A stretch of 53,497 bases of DNA from an uncultured Bacilli bacterium. GTDB taxonomy: Bacteria; Bacillota_I; Bacilli_A; RF39; UBA660. The notes beneath the pieces were generated by a model, which saw only the letters and a program-made list of their open reading frames with translations, ran no database searches and was not told the DNA's origin. Location: the NCBI GenBank assembly GCA_934130485.1, contig CAKOYE010000003.1:1-53497 (forward strand), written 5' to 3'. A program made the position numbers and the translations under genes. Below, in pieces: positions 24,072 through 33,406 of this stretch (the stretch's first letter is position 1; every line of letters begins with the position of its first letter).

Positions 24072-25016
24072 TTATGATTTGACAACTCCTTTTGGACACT
24101 TATTACCAAATGAGTCAATTAAAGTATTATCTTTATATATTTTTAAAACCTCACAGTTATTAGCGCATCCCTTACATTCCGAACCGATTGTTTCAAATTT
24201 TAAATCTGCTATATTCAAATCATAAATTTTATCTGTTTTATATTTTTTTGATAGTATCGCAATTCCCAAAGCCCCCATTAAATGACTATTTTCATCAACA
24301 ATAACATCTTCACCTAATATTTCTTTAAAATATTTAAGTACTCCTTTATTTTTACTTACACCACCTTGAAAAACGATTGGTGTTTTAATTTTTTTACCTT
24401 TTCCAACATTATTTAAATAATTTATTACAATGCTTCTACATAATCCTGCAATAATGTCTTTTTTATCATATCCTACTTGTGCCTTATGAATTAAATCAGA
24501 CTCGGCAAAAACAGTACAACGTGCCGCAATTTTAACTGGATTATTACTTTGTAAAGCTAACGAACCAAATTCAGAAACATCTACTCCAAGTCTTTTTGCT
24601 TGACTAGATAAAAAAGAACCAGTTCCAGCAGCACATAATGTATTCATAGAATAATCAGTAATAATACCATTTTCAAGTAAAATTATTTTGGAATCTTGAC
24701 CGCCTATTTCTAAAATTGTTCTAGCATTTGGAATAATAGATAAAGTACCTACTGCATGAGCTGTTATTTCGTTTTTTACAATATTAGCATCTACCATTAA
24801 ACCAATAAGTTTTCTAGCACTTCCAGTAGTTCCAATTCCTCTTATTACAATATTTTTAGGTAAATCTTTTTTCAACTCACTAATAAGTCTTTTTACTGCA
24901 TTAACAGGATTTCCCTCAGTCCAAATATAAAGAGATTTTATTATTTTTTCATTTGAATCAATTATTACACCTTTAGTAGAAATTGAGCCTATATCAATAC
25001 CTAAATAGCAATCCAT
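24072..25016 (-). CDS. BadF/HgdC-type ATPase (2-hydroxyacyl-CoA dehydratase activator-like)
   Basis: ASKHA-fold ATPase of the BadF/BadG/BcrA/HgdC family. Seen are the phosphate-1 motif YLGIDIGSISTKGVIID, ILEIGGQDSKIILLENG, the cluster-binding cysteine in NTLCAAGTGSFLSSQAKRLG, and the second ligand region KIAARCTVFAESDLI. The C-terminus adds a cysteine-rich tail (GSECKGCANNCEVL, GNKCPKGV). Homologues use ATP to drive one electron into a dehydratase. No dehydratase subunit genes are in the window. The start codon overlaps the stop of the upstream gene by one base (TAATG). Confidence 0.88.
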   Translation of the reverse strand: MDCYLGIDIGSISTKGVIIDSNEKIIKSLYIWTEGNPVNAVKRLISELKKDLPKNIVIRGIGTTGSARKLIGLMVDANIVKNEITAHAVGTLSIIPNARTILEIGGQDSKIILLENGIITDYSMNTLCAAGTGSFLSSQAKRLGVDVSEFGSLALQSNNPVKIAARCTVFAESDLIHKAQVGYDKKDIIAGLCRSIVINYLNNVGKGKKIKTPIVFQGGVSKNKGVLKYFKEILGEDVIVDENSHLMGALGIAILSKKYKTDKIYDLNIADLKFETIGSECKGCANNCEVLKIYKDNTLIDSFGNKCPKGVVKS

Positions 25017-26104
25017 TATTTTCTCCTCATTTCTATCATATCGTAAAATGCTTCTATACGAGTTTTAATACCTACTTCTGAAGTATTTGAATCAAAACTA
25101 AAATATATTATAGGAACATTATATTGCTTACATATTTTATTTAAAATTGGCATTGCACCTATTTCTGGAGTACAAAATGCCGATTTTATATGAATAATAC
25201 CATCGTACCCATTTGTACATAAATATTTGCACCTAGCAACATTATCACAAGCATCAGAACCCATTCTATATTTAACAAATTCACTAGCATATTTTAAATA
25301 TTTTTTTACTTTTCTTGCCTTTTCATAAACCAAATAATGAGCATTAGTATATCTTTTAATTTCAATGTTATAGCTTGCTAATTCTTGTTCTAAATAATAA
25401 TTTGAAAATGGTTCCATTATGGTATATAATTCACCTATTATACCAACTTTTAAACAATTATCTGGTTTATTAACCTCAAGTTTTTTAAACTCTTTTAAAT
25501 ATTTTTTATATAATGCCCTTAATTTAATATACGATTTTACTTTGCTAAAATCCTTTAACATTTTATTATTTAATTTAATAAAACTATCTTTTTCTTTTTC
25601 AAAACCAATATTACTACGTATATAATCATCAATTTTATCCATATATTTAACCATTTTAGACGTTATAAATAAATAATATAAAGCTTTTATTTTATTAAAT
25701 TTAGGTTCAAATTTTTTTATTTCTTTTAAAATATGTTTAACATTTTTGCTTCCTGCTGTTACAAAATTAACAAATGTAAAATCATATCCTAAATCTTTTA
25801 AAATTTGTTCTTGTAATTCACTATAATATCCATACCTACATCCACCACCTGCTTGTACTAAAATATTTGCGCCCTTTTCTAAAGATTCAATAAATGTACC
25901 TAATGTATATTTAAAAGGCGTACAAACAAAATCAGGACTATATTTACTACCAAGTTCAATTGTTTTATTAGTTATTTTAGGAGGCGACATAATTTCGCAA
26001 TTAAAAATATGTTTAAATAAATATTTAACAGGAACATAGTAATTTCCCATTTGTGGGAATGACAATATTTTTTTATCTTTATTAACTATTTTGTCTTTTT
26101 GCAT
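25016..26104 (-). CDS. COG3581-like protein related to 2-hydroxyacyl-CoA dehydratase
   Basis: The 362-residue protein resembles the COG3581 part of large activase-dehydratase fusion proteins: LSFPQMGNYYVPVKYLFKHI, YSPDFVCTPFKYTLGTFIE, LVQAGGGCRYGYYSELQEQI and IIHIKSAFCTPEIGAMPIL carry the cysteines expected to hold a cluster. It is likely the partner of the adjacent HgdC-like ATPase. It overlaps the upstream gene by 23 bases and the downstream one by one base, so the three are translationally coupled. The reaction is unknown. Confidence 0.78.
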   Translation of the reverse strand: MQKDKIVNKDKKILSFPQMGNYYVPVKYLFKHIFNCEIMSPPKITNKTIELGSKYSPDFVCTPFKYTLGTFIESLEKGANILVQAGGGCRYGYYSELQEQILKDLGYDFTFVNFVTAGSKNVKHILKEIKKFEPKFNKIKALYYLFITSKMVKYMDKIDDYIRSNIGFEKEKDSFIKLNNKMLKDFSKVKSYIKLRALYKKYLKEFKKLEVNKPDNCLKVGIIGELYTIMEPFSNYYLEQELASYNIEIKRYTNAHYLVYEKARKVKKYLKYASEFVKYRMGSDACDNVARCKYLCTNGYDGIIHIKSAFCTPEIGAMPILNKICKQYNVPIIYFSFDSNTSEVGIKTRIEAFYDMIEMRRK

Positions 26105-26993
26105 CTAATATATCAACAAAACTTTCTATACGAGTTTCAATTCCTGTTAAAGAATCTATATCATCAATAATTAAATTAAGATATGGTTTTGATATTTTTC
26201 TCATTGCAAGTTCATTAGCAAGAGAATCTGGTCCACATGGAAAAGAAGAAATAAAAATCACCCCATCTATTTTGTCTTTAGCAAGTTCAATCGCACCTAA
26301 TTCTTCACGATTATATTTCCAATATAATGTATTAGAAATTTTACTAGAGAGTTCATTTGCTTTTTTGCTATCAAATTTATCACTATATATTATTTCAATA
26401 TTTTGTTTTTTTAGCATTTTAACAATAGGAATACCAAAATATTGATCATATAATATATATGGATGTCCTACCATTAAAATTTTTATATTAGTATTATCTA
26501 ATTTTTTTCTATTAATTATAATATCTCTTTCTTTTATATTATTTGCTTCACTTAGTGCCTTATTATAAGCTCTTATTGCTTCACTTATAGATATACCTAA
26601 ATTATTCGCAATTTCAACCAAACCTACAAAATCATTTTCTTTTCTTTTTACATCTATATTATAATTAAGTAAATTTACATTAAAAATATTATTAACAATA
26701 TCATATATAGCCAAAAAATTCGTACAAGTTTGATTATTAACATCATATTGATCTATTCTTGGAACTAATATATAATCGCACTTATCTTTTAAATAAGCAA
26801 TATGTCCTAAATATACTTTTAAAGCTAGACACATTTCATCACAAGAATATTTAATACCTAAATCAATAATTTCTCTATTTGTTGGTGGACTTATAACGAC
26901 ATCTAAGCCAATGTTTTCAAAAAAATTGATCCATAAATTGTTAAAATAATAAAAATGTAATGCTCTTGGTATTCCTATTTTTATCTTGTCCAT
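26082..26993 (-). CDS. COG3580/DUF2229-like protein related to 2-hydroxyacyl-CoA dehydratase
   Basis: The 303-residue protein starts IKIGIPRALHFYYFNNLWIN, a pattern typical of DUF2229/COG3580, and has IKYSCDEMCLALKVYLGHIA, SSFPCGPDSLANELAMRK and a C-terminal DDIDSLTGIETRIESFVD. These cysteines probably bind a cluster as in dehydratase subunits. In many anaerobes this domain, the COG3581 domain and the ATPase form one protein of about 1,400 residues; here they are three separate short genes. The start follows AGGTGATAAA. It is the first gene of the trio. Confidence 0.8.
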   Translation of the reverse strand: MDKIKIGIPRALHFYYFNNLWINFFENIGLDVVISPPTNREIIDLGIKYSCDEMCLALKVYLGHIAYLKDKCDYILVPRIDQYDVNNQTCTNFLAIYDIVNNIFNVNLLNYNIDVKRKENDFVGLVEIANNLGISISEAIRAYNKALSEANNIKERDIIINRKKLDNTNIKILMVGHPYILYDQYFGIPIVKMLKKQNIEIIYSDKFDSKKANELSSKISNTLYWKYNREELGAIELAKDKIDGVIFISSFPCGPDSLANELAMRKISKPYLNLIIDDIDSLTGIETRIESFVDILDAKRQNS

Positions 26994-27078
26994 TTTATCA
27001 CCTAATAAAGATTATTACCTAAAAATATTTTTATGAATAAAAATTAATGTTAAATGCCATAATATTAATGGTGATAAT

Positions 27079-27243
27079 ATGGAAGATAAAGATCAAAAAA
27101 TTTGTTGCAGTGTTCACGATTGTAAATTTTGTAACTGCAGTAAAAATTGTTGCTCATTAGATAAAATTGAAGTATGCAACTGCGGAAGCGATAAAGATAA
27201 AGAAGCAACAATGTGTAATAGTTATAAAAAATGCGAAAAATAA
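27079..27243 (+). CDS. DUF1540 cysteine-rich mini-protein
   Basis: A 54-residue protein too short for usual gene finding. Ten cysteines are arranged as ICCSVHDCKFCNCSKNCCS, VCNCGS, MCNSYKKC, which matches the DUF1540 pattern (CSV..C near the start and a T-M-C-x-S/x-F/Y end). These proteins probably bind metal ions; function unknown. GGTGAT lies just upstream and a terminator follows directly. It is divergent from the activator-like trio. Confidence 0.8.
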   Translation: MEDKDQKICCSVHDCKFCNCSKNCCSLDKIEVCNCGSDKDKEATMCNSYKKCEK

Positions 27244-27244
27244 A

Positions 27245-27268
27245 AAGATAGAAAATATCTTTTTATTT
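27245..27268 (+). terminator. Intrinsic terminator after the DUF1540 gene
   Basis: AAAAGATA/TATCTTTT stem with a GAAAA-type loop, continuing into T-rich sequence, directly downstream of the stop codon. Confidence 0.65.
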
Positions 27269-27399
27269 TGTTTATTAATTATATATAGCTATCAAAAAAA
27301 TATATCACTACAATATTATTTTACAAATAAATTTTTAAATATAGTTTTTTATATAAAATTATGATATAATTATATAATTCGTTATGGAGGAATGTTTAT

Positions 27400-28647
27400 A
27401 TGATAGTAAAACAATTGACAAATGATGAATTTACTATATTTGCTAATGAATATGAAACAAAATCAATATATCAAACTAAAGAATATGCATTTATAATGAA
27501 TAAACAAAATTTTGATAGTATTTTTTTAGGACTTCTTGATAATAACAAAATTGTTGCTGCTTCAATTTTTTTAATCGAGAAATTAAAAGGATTCAAATAT
27601 GCATACGCTCCTCGTGGTTTTTTAATTGATTATAAAAATGAAAACTTATTAAAAGAATTTACTAATGGAATAAAAAAATTTTTAGGAAAAATGAATGTTA
27701 TTGCAGTTAAAATAAATCCTCCAGTTATAAAGAACATTTATAATAATAATAAGGAAATTATTTATTCTAATCCTGATTTTGATAAAATTTTTAATGAATT
27801 AAAAAAATTAGGTTATTATCATTTAGGATTCAATAATGGCTTTGAAGCAATAAAACCACGTTTTGAAGCAATTATAAATATGGATAAACCATATTATGAA
27901 ATATTTGCAAACATAAAAAAAGAATATAAAACTAAAATAAGAAGCGCTGACAAAAACGGTATAACAATCTATAAAGGAAATCAAAATTCTTTAAAATATC
28001 TTTATTTAGAAACACAAGATAAATATCCACGTGATTTAAGATATTACGAAGATTGTTATTACTTTTTTGAAAAAAGAGGAATTGTTGATTTTTATTACGC
28101 AAAATTAGATATTAATCATTTTTTAAAAAATTTGCAAATTAAATATCAGTTAAAAGTTCGAGAAAGTGAAAAATATAATCGCGATGTTATTATGACTAAA
28201 AATTATAATTCTAAAAGAAGGATAGCAAAAAAAATCGCATTAGAAACGGAAGCAAGTACTTATAGAGAAAATTTAATAAATGCAACTAATATTATGAGTA
28301 ATAATCCAAATGGCGTTGTAGTTGCGTCAATTATGACTATAAAATATGGTGATACCATTTATATGTTAATGGATGGTTATGATCCAAAATACAAGAAATT
28401 TAATTCTAAACATTTGCTTATTTGGAAATTAATTGAAAAATATTCTAAAGAAGGATATAAAAAATTTAATATTGGTGGATTAACAAATATTTTATCAGAT
28501 AATGATCTTAAAGGATTGACACAATTTAAGCTAAATTTTGGTTCATATATAAATGAATATATTGGTGATTTTGAATTAATAACTAACAGCGCAATGTACT
28601 TCATATATAGAAATGCCAGACCAATAGGTTTAATTTTCAATAGATAA
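27400..28647 (+). CDS. FemAB/FemX-like aminoacyltransferase (peptidoglycan bridge)
   Basis: Transfers an amino acid from aminoacyl-tRNA to the peptidoglycan stem peptide or lipid-linked precursor, at the inner face of the membrane. The 415-residue protein has the paired GNAT-like domains of the family: SIYQTKEYAFIMNKQNFDSI and KYAYAPRGFLIDYKN in the first, FANIKKEYKTKIRSADKNGI, and KFNIGGLTNILSDNDLKGL with FKLNFG in the second, with a coiled-coil-like basic insertion between (about 245-300). Which residue is added cannot be told. The start follows GGAGG by about nine bases. It is transcribed alone, with a terminator at its end. Confidence 0.9.
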   Translation: MIVKQLTNDEFTIFANEYETKSIYQTKEYAFIMNKQNFDSIFLGLLDNNKIVAASIFLIEKLKGFKYAYAPRGFLIDYKNENLLKEFTNGIKKFLGKMNVIAVKINPPVIKNIYNNNKEIIYSNPDFDKIFNELKKLGYYHLGFNNGFEAIKPRFEAIINMDKPYYEIFANIKKEYKTKIRSADKNGITIYKGNQNSLKYLYLETQDKYPRDLRYYEDCYYFFEKRGIVDFYYAKLDINHFLKNLQIKYQLKVRESEKYNRDVIMTKNYNSKRRIAKKIALETEASTYRENLINATNIMSNNPNGVVVASIMTIKYGDTIYMLMDGYDPKYKKFNSKHLLIWKLIEKYSKEGYKKFNIGGLTNILSDNDLKGLTQFKLNFGSYINEYIGDFELITNSAMYFIYRNARPIGLIFNR

Positions 28648-28648
28648 A

Positions 28649-28672
28649 CAAGTTATAAAACTTGTTTTTTTT
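28649..28672 (+). terminator. Intrinsic terminator of the femAB-like gene
   Basis: ACAAGTT/AACTTGT stem with a four-base loop and eight T, directly after the stop codon. It overlaps the 3' end of the small opposite-strand frame. Confidence 0.8.
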
Positions 28673-28796
28673 GATCAAAATAATATTTAGTGAATAAAAT
28701 CATTACCCCAAGTATTCCAATAATTGTGATTAAAATTAAAAAATTTAAATCTGTTTTAAATATATGGTCAACAATAAAGTTTTTTATAAATTTCAT
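28653..28796 (-). CDS. Possible 47-residue single-span membrane protein
   Basis: An open frame starting MKFIKNFIVDHIF, with one hydrophobic segment (LNFLILITIIGILGVMILF) and a basic tail, ends within the terminator of the neighbouring gene. The upstream GGTGAT is rather far (about 12 bases) from the ATG, so translation is uncertain. No family is recognised. Confidence 0.35.
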   Translation of the reverse strand: MKFIKNFIVDHIFKTDLNFLILITIIGILGVMILFTKYYFDQKKQVL

Positions 28797-28924
28797 AGTA
28801 AAATATCACCAACCTTTATATTACATTCATTAATAATATGTTCATTAAATTTTTAACTATAACTAAATTATGAATATAATAAATTTTACCTTAATTATTT
28901 AATTATATAAAAATTTTAATAAAA

Positions 28925-28952
28925 AAACAGATAATATTTTCATTATCTGTTT
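28925..28952 (-). terminator. Intrinsic terminator of the str operon
   Basis: AAACAGATAAT/ATTATCTGTTT stem with a six-base loop, followed by T-rich sequence on the minus strand, downstream of tuf. Confidence 0.8.
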
Positions 28953-28965
28953 ATACTTTATCTAA

Positions 28966-30150
28966 TTATTTAATAACTTCTGAAACGTTTCCAGCACCAA
29001 CTGTTCTACCACCTTCACGAATTGAGAACTTAGTTCCATTTTCGATAGCGATAGGAGCAATTAATTCAACTGTCATTTCAACATTGTCACCAGGCATAAC
29101 CATTTCTACACCTTCTGGTAATTCAATAACACCAGTAACATCTGTAGTACGGAAATAGAATTGTGGACGATAGTTACTAAAGAATGGAGTATGTCTTCCA
29201 CCTTCTTCTTTGCTAAGTACATAAACTTGAGCTTTGAATTTAGTATGTGGAGTAACTGTTCCAGGTTTAGCTAAAACTTGACCACGTTCAACATCTTCAC
29301 GAGCAATACCACGTAATAATACACCAGCATTATCTCCTGCTTCAGTATAGTCTAATTGTTTTCTAAACATTTCAATTCCTGTAACAACAGTTTTCTTAGT
29401 AGGTTTTAAACCAACAATTTCAACTTCATCATTAAGTTTTAATTGACCTCTTTCAACACGTCCTGTAACAACAGTACCACGACCAGTAATTGTGAATACA
29501 TCTTCAACTGGCATTAAGAATGGTTTATCAGTGTCACGAACTGGAGTTTGAATCCAATTATCAACAGCATCCATTAAATCAAGAATAGATTGTTCATATT
29601 TTGGATCTCCTTCAAGAGCTTTTAATGCTGAACCACGAATGATAGGAGTTTCATCACCTTCAAATCCGTATTCATTTAATAATTCACGAATTTCCATTTC
29701 AACTAAGTCTAATAATTCCTCATCATCAACCATATCACATTTGTTCATGAATACAACCATACGAGGAACACCAACTTGACGTGAAAGTAAGATATGTTCA
29801 CGAGTTTGAGCCATAGGTCCATCAGTTGCTGCAATAACTAAGATTGCACCATCCATTTGAGCTGCACCAGTAATCATGTTTTTTACATAGTCAGCATGTC
29901 CAGGACAGTCAACGTGAGCATAATGTCTTTTTTCAGTTTGATACTCAACGTGTGAAGTATTAATTGTAATACCTCTTTCTCTTTCTTCTGGAGCTTTATC
30001 AATATTTGCATAATCAACGAAATCTGCAAATCCTTTTTTAGATAGAACATTAGTAATAGCTGCTGTTAAAGTAGTTTTACCATGGTCTACGTGTCCAATT
30101 GTACCAATGTTAACATGTGGTTTTGAACGATCAAATTTTTGTTTTGCCAT
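28966..30150 (-). CDS. tuf: Elongation factor Tu
   Basis: GTPase delivering aminoacyl-tRNA to the ribosome. G1 is GHVDHGKTTL, the switch I region RGITINTSHVEY, G3 DCPGHADYVKNM, G4 NKCDM, and domains II and III (EDVFTITGRGTVVTGRVERG, TPHTKFKAQVYVL) are complete. The 394-residue length is standard. AAGGAGG precedes the start. It is the last gene of the str operon, about 90 bases after fusA. Codon use here looks more regular than in neighbours, as expected for a highly expressed gene. Confidence 0.99.
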   Translation of the reverse strand: MAKQKFDRSKPHVNIGTIGHVDHGKTTLTAAITNVLSKKGFADFVDYANIDKAPEERERGITINTSHVEYQTEKRHYAHVDCPGHADYVKNMITGAAQMDGAILVIAATDGPMAQTREHILLSRQVGVPRMVVFMNKCDMVDDEELLDLVEMEIRELLNEYGFEGDETPIIRGSALKALEGDPKYEQSILDLMDAVDNWIQTPVRDTDKPFLMPVEDVFTITGRGTVVTGRVERGQLKLNDEVEIVGLKPTKKTVVTGIEMFRKQLDYTEAGDNAGVLLRGIAREDVERGQVLAKPGTVTPHTKFKAQVYVLSKEEGGRHTPFFSNYRPQFYFRTTDVTGVIELPEGVEMVMPGDNVEMTVELIAPIAIENGTKFSIREGGRTVGAGNVSEVIK

Positions 30151-30242
30151 TTTAAATTTCCTCCTTTATTTATTTACAATTATTATTTTATATCAACAAG
30201 AGAAAAATAGCAAGTATTTTCCCTTAGTTTGACATTTTTTAT

Positions 30243-32318
30243 TTATTGATTACCGCCATTTTTCTTAATAATTTCTTCAGCGATATTTCTTGGAACTTCT
30301 TCATAATGATCAAATTCCATTGTAAAGTTTCCACGACCTTGTGTATTACTTCTTAAACTTGTAGCATAACCAAACATTTCAGAAAGTGGTACCATTGCTT
30401 CAATTGCTAATGCATTTCCTCTTGATTCTTGACCAAGCGGACGTCCACGACGTGATGTGATATCTCCCATAACGTTTCCTAAATATTCATCTGGTACAAT
30501 TATTTGTACTTTCATAATTGGTTCAAGTAATACTGGTTTACATTTATTTTTTGCTTCTTTTAAAGCAAGTGATGCAGCAATTTTGAAAGCCATTTCTGAT
30601 GAGTCAACATCATGATATGAACCATCAAATAAAGTTGCTTTAACATCAACCATTGGATAACCTGCTAAAACGCCTGTTTTTAAGGCATCTTGTAAGCCTT
30701 TATCAGTAACTGGTATATATTCTCTTGGAACTACACCACCAACAATTGCGTCAACAAATTCATATCCTTTATCAGGATTTGGTTCAAACTTAATCCAAAC
30801 GTGACCATATTGTCCACGTCCACCTGATTGTTTAATATATTTTCCTTCACATTCAGCAGTTTGAGTAATAGTTTCACGATATGATACTTGTGGTTGACCA
30901 ATATTTGCTTCAACATTAAATTCTCTTTTCATACGATCAACGATAATATCAAGGTGTAACTCACCCATACCAGCTATAATAGTTTGACCTGTTTCATGAT
31001 CTGTACTAGCTCTAAATGTTGGATCTTCCTCTGCTAATTTTTGTAATGCAGTAGCCATTTTATCTTGATCTGCTTTTGATTTTGGTTCAACAGCAAGTTG
31101 GATAACTGGTTCTGGAAATTCCATAGATTCCAAAATACAAGCATTTTTTTCATCGCATAAAGTATCTCCAGTAGTAGTATTTTTAAGTCCTACCGCAGCT
31201 CCAATATCTCCTGCATACGCATCAGAAATTTCTGTACGATGGTTTGCATGCATTTGAAGTAAACGACCAATTCTTTCTTTTTCTCCCTTTGTTGAGTTTA
31301 ATACATAAGAACCACTACTTAAGTGTCCAGAATAAACTCTAAAGAAAGTTAATCTTCCAACAAATGGATCAGTCATAACCTTAAATGCTAAAGCAGCAAA
31401 TGGTTCTGAATCAGATGGATGTCTTACTACTTCGTTTCCGTCCATATCAACACCTTTAATAGATGCGATATCAGTTGGAGCTGGTAAGTAATCAATTACA
31501 GCATCAAGCAATAATTTAACACCCATATTTCCAAGTGCAGTACCACATAGTACTGGGAAGAACTCAGCAGCTAAAGTACCTTTTCTAATTGCCTTTTTGA
31601 TTAAGTCAATAGAAACTTCTTCACCTTCTAAGTATTTATTCATTAATTCATCATCGAATTCTGCAACAGCTTCAATTAATTCAGTACGTTTTTCCTCAAC
31701 TATATCAACTAAATCACTAGGAATATCAATAATAGTTGGATTTTCTTCTGGTTTACCATCATAGTGATAAGCAGTTCTTGTAACTAAATCAATAACACCG
31801 TTAAATTCGTTTTCAGCACCGATTGGCCATTCAATAGGTTTAGCATTTACACCTAAACGACTATCAATAGTTCCTAAGCTATATTCAAAGCTAGCACCCA
31901 TTTTATCCATTTTATTACAAAATATTAAACGTGGAACTTTGAACTCGCTAGCTTGACGCCAAACAGTTTCTGTTTGTGGTTCAACACCAGCTTGTGCATC
32001 AAGTAAAGCAACTGCTCCATCTAATACACGAAGTGAACGAGATACTTCAACTGTAAAATCAACGTGTCCTGGAGTATCAATGATATTAAGTTTATGATTT
32101 TTCCAGAAAGCAGTAGTTGCTGCTGATGTAATAGTTATACCACGTTCTTGTTCTTGTGCCATCCAGTCCATTTGAGAAGCACCATCATGTGTTTCACCAA
32201 TTTTATGGATTTTACCAGTGTGGAATAAAACACGTTCAGTACAAGTAGTTTTACCTGCATCGATATGTGCCATAATTCCAAAGTTACGAGTTTTCTCTAA
32301 ACTATATTCACGAGCCAT
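30243..32318 (-). CDS. fusA: Elongation factor G
   Basis: Translocase GTPase. G1 is MAHIDAGKTTCTERVL, switch I ERGITITSAATTAFW, G3 DTPGHVDFTVEVSRSLRVLD, G4 NKMDKMGA. The domain IV segment SGGRGQYGHVWI and the C-terminal TQGRGNFTMEFDHYEEVP are intact. The 691 residues match bacterial EF-G. It lies 27 bases after rpsG with a GAAAGGA site, and is followed by tuf. Confidence 0.99.
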   Translation of the reverse strand: MAREYSLEKTRNFGIMAHIDAGKTTCTERVLFHTGKIHKIGETHDGASQMDWMAQEQERGITITSAATTAFWKNHKLNIIDTPGHVDFTVEVSRSLRVLDGAVALLDAQAGVEPQTETVWRQASEFKVPRLIFCNKMDKMGASFEYSLGTIDSRLGVNAKPIEWPIGAENEFNGVIDLVTRTAYHYDGKPEENPTIIDIPSDLVDIVEEKRTELIEAVAEFDDELMNKYLEGEEVSIDLIKKAIRKGTLAAEFFPVLCGTALGNMGVKLLLDAVIDYLPAPTDIASIKGVDMDGNEVVRHPSDSEPFAALAFKVMTDPFVGRLTFFRVYSGHLSSGSYVLNSTKGEKERIGRLLQMHANHRTEISDAYAGDIGAAVGLKNTTTGDTLCDEKNACILESMEFPEPVIQLAVEPKSKADQDKMATALQKLAEEDPTFRASTDHETGQTIIAGMGELHLDIIVDRMKREFNVEANIGQPQVSYRETITQTAECEGKYIKQSGGRGQYGHVWIKFEPNPDKGYEFVDAIVGGVVPREYIPVTDKGLQDALKTGVLAGYPMVDVKATLFDGSYHDVDSSEMAFKIAASLALKEAKNKCKPVLLEPIMKVQIIVPDEYLGNVMGDITSRRGRPLGQESRGNALAIEAMVPLSEMFGYATSLRSNTQGRGNFTMEFDHYEEVPRNIAEEIIKKNGGNQ

Positions 32319-32345
32319 ATTTTTTTCCTTTCAAATTTTATTTTA

Positions 32346-32813
32346 TTACCAACGATAATGTGCGAAAGCTTTATTTGCTTCTGCCATTCTGTGTGTATCT
32401 TCACGTTTTTTAACAGCTGAACCAACACCATTAGCAGCATCGATAATTTCGTTTGCTAAATTTTCAGCCATTGAATGTCCACCTCTAGTTTTTGCATATT
32501 GAACTAACCAACGTAAAGCAAGTGCACGTGCACGGTCAGGGCGAACTTCAACAGGAACTTGATAATTTGCTCCTCCAACACGACGTGATTTAACTTCTAA
32601 AGCAGGTTTAATATTTTCCATTGCTTTTTCAAAAACTTCATTTGGTTCTTGATTTGTTTTTTCTTTAATAATATCAAATGCTTCATATAAAATTCTTTGA
32701 GCTACACCTTTTTTACCATCATTCATGATAGTATTAATTAATTTTGTAACTAATTTTGAATTGTATATTGGATCTGGTAAAACATCTCTTTTAACAGCAC
32801 GTCTTTTACGCAT
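32346..32813 (-). CDS. rpsG: 30S ribosomal protein S7
   Basis: The 155-residue protein has the standard S7 pattern: MRKRRAVKRDVLPDPIYNSK, GKKGVAQRILYEAFD, SRRVGGANYQVPVEVRPDRA and the C-terminal MAEANKAFAHYRW. S7 nucleates assembly of the 30S head. AAGGAGG precedes the ATG. It is second in the str operon, 46 bases after rpsL. Confidence 0.99.
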   Translation of the reverse strand: MRKRRAVKRDVLPDPIYNSKLVTKLINTIMNDGKKGVAQRILYEAFDIIKEKTNQEPNEVFEKAMENIKPALEVKSRRVGGANYQVPVEVRPDRARALALRWLVQYAKTRGGHSMAENLANEIIDAANGVGSAVKKREDTHRMAEANKAFAHYRW

Positions 32814-32859
32814 AATATCCTCCTTCCATTATTATGATTTTTATTTTAATTTTTAATTA

Positions 32860-33279
32860 TTATTTTTTATCTTTTGGTTTTTTTGTTCCATATTTAGAAC
32901 GACCTTGACGTCTTTTATCTACTCCAGCAGTATCCATAGTACCACGAATAATGTGATAACGAACACCGATTAAGTCTTTAACACGTCCACCACGAATTAA
33001 TACAACACTATGCTCTTGTAAGTTATGTCCTTCTCCAGGAATATAAGCAGTTACTTCCATAGTATTAGATAATCTAACACGAGCATATTTACGAAGTGCT
33101 GAGTTTGGTTTCTTTGGTGTCATTGTTCCAACACGAGTACATACTCCACGTTTTTGTGGTGCAGTTGTATCAGTTTGTTTCTTTTTACGACTATCGTATC
33201 CAACATTTAAAGCAGGAGCTTTAGTTTTTCTGTTCTTGTCAGATCTTCCTTTTCTAATTATTTGATTAATAGTAGGCAT
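32860..33279 (-). CDS. rpsL: 30S ribosomal protein S12
   Basis: S12 lies at the decoding centre and affects accuracy and streptomycin sensitivity. The MPTINQIIRKGR start, TPKKPNSALRKYARVRLSN, and RGGRVKDLIGVRYH loops are seen. The last normally reads VKDLPGVRYH; here the invariant Pro (Pro90 in E. coli numbering) is Ile, encoded ATC. The first lysine loop is normal. The length is 139 residues. It is the first gene of the str operon, behind a sigma-A promoter and a leader with a hairpin, and has AAGGAGG before the start. Confidence 0.98.
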   Translation of the reverse strand: MPTINQIIRKGRSDKNRKTKAPALNVGYDSRKKKQTDTTAPQKRGVCTRVGTMTPKKPNSALRKYARVRLSNTMEVTAYIPGEGHNLQEHSVVLIRGGRVKDLIGVRYHIIRGTMDTAGVDKRRQGRSKYGTKKPKDKK

Positions 33280-33331
33280 ATTGTCCTCCTTTCATTACAC
33301 ACATCCAGGCGTTTCATTTTTCCCTTAAATT

Positions 33332-33355
33332 AAAGATTTACCTAAGTAAACCTTT
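33332..33355 (-). promoter_or_regulatory. Hairpin in the str operon leader
   Basis: A 10-bp stem (AAAGATTTAC / GTAAACCTTT with one G-U pair on the RNA) with a CTAA loop lies in the 5' leader of rpsL. No T run follows, so it may be a regulatory or stabilising structure and not a terminator. Confidence 0.5.
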
Positions 33356-33370
33356 AACGAATGCATCAAT

Positions 33371-33400
33371 AATATATCACTTATATTATATGTTTGTCAA
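33371..33400 (-). promoter_or_regulatory. str operon promoter
   Basis: On the minus strand, TTGACA (33400-33395), an 18-base spacer and TATATT (33376-33371). It is about 90 bases upstream of rpsL and just after the end of the Nudix gene. Confidence 0.7.
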
Positions 33401-33406
33401 TACATT

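Noticed and set aside
27167..27364. 65-codon frame overlapping the DUF1540 gene
   Set aside because: The DUF1540 reading in another frame explains the region better, and a terminator follows it directly.
30731..30916. 61-codon frame inside fusA
   Set aside because: Same-strand alternative frame within a highly conserved gene; no evidence of translation.
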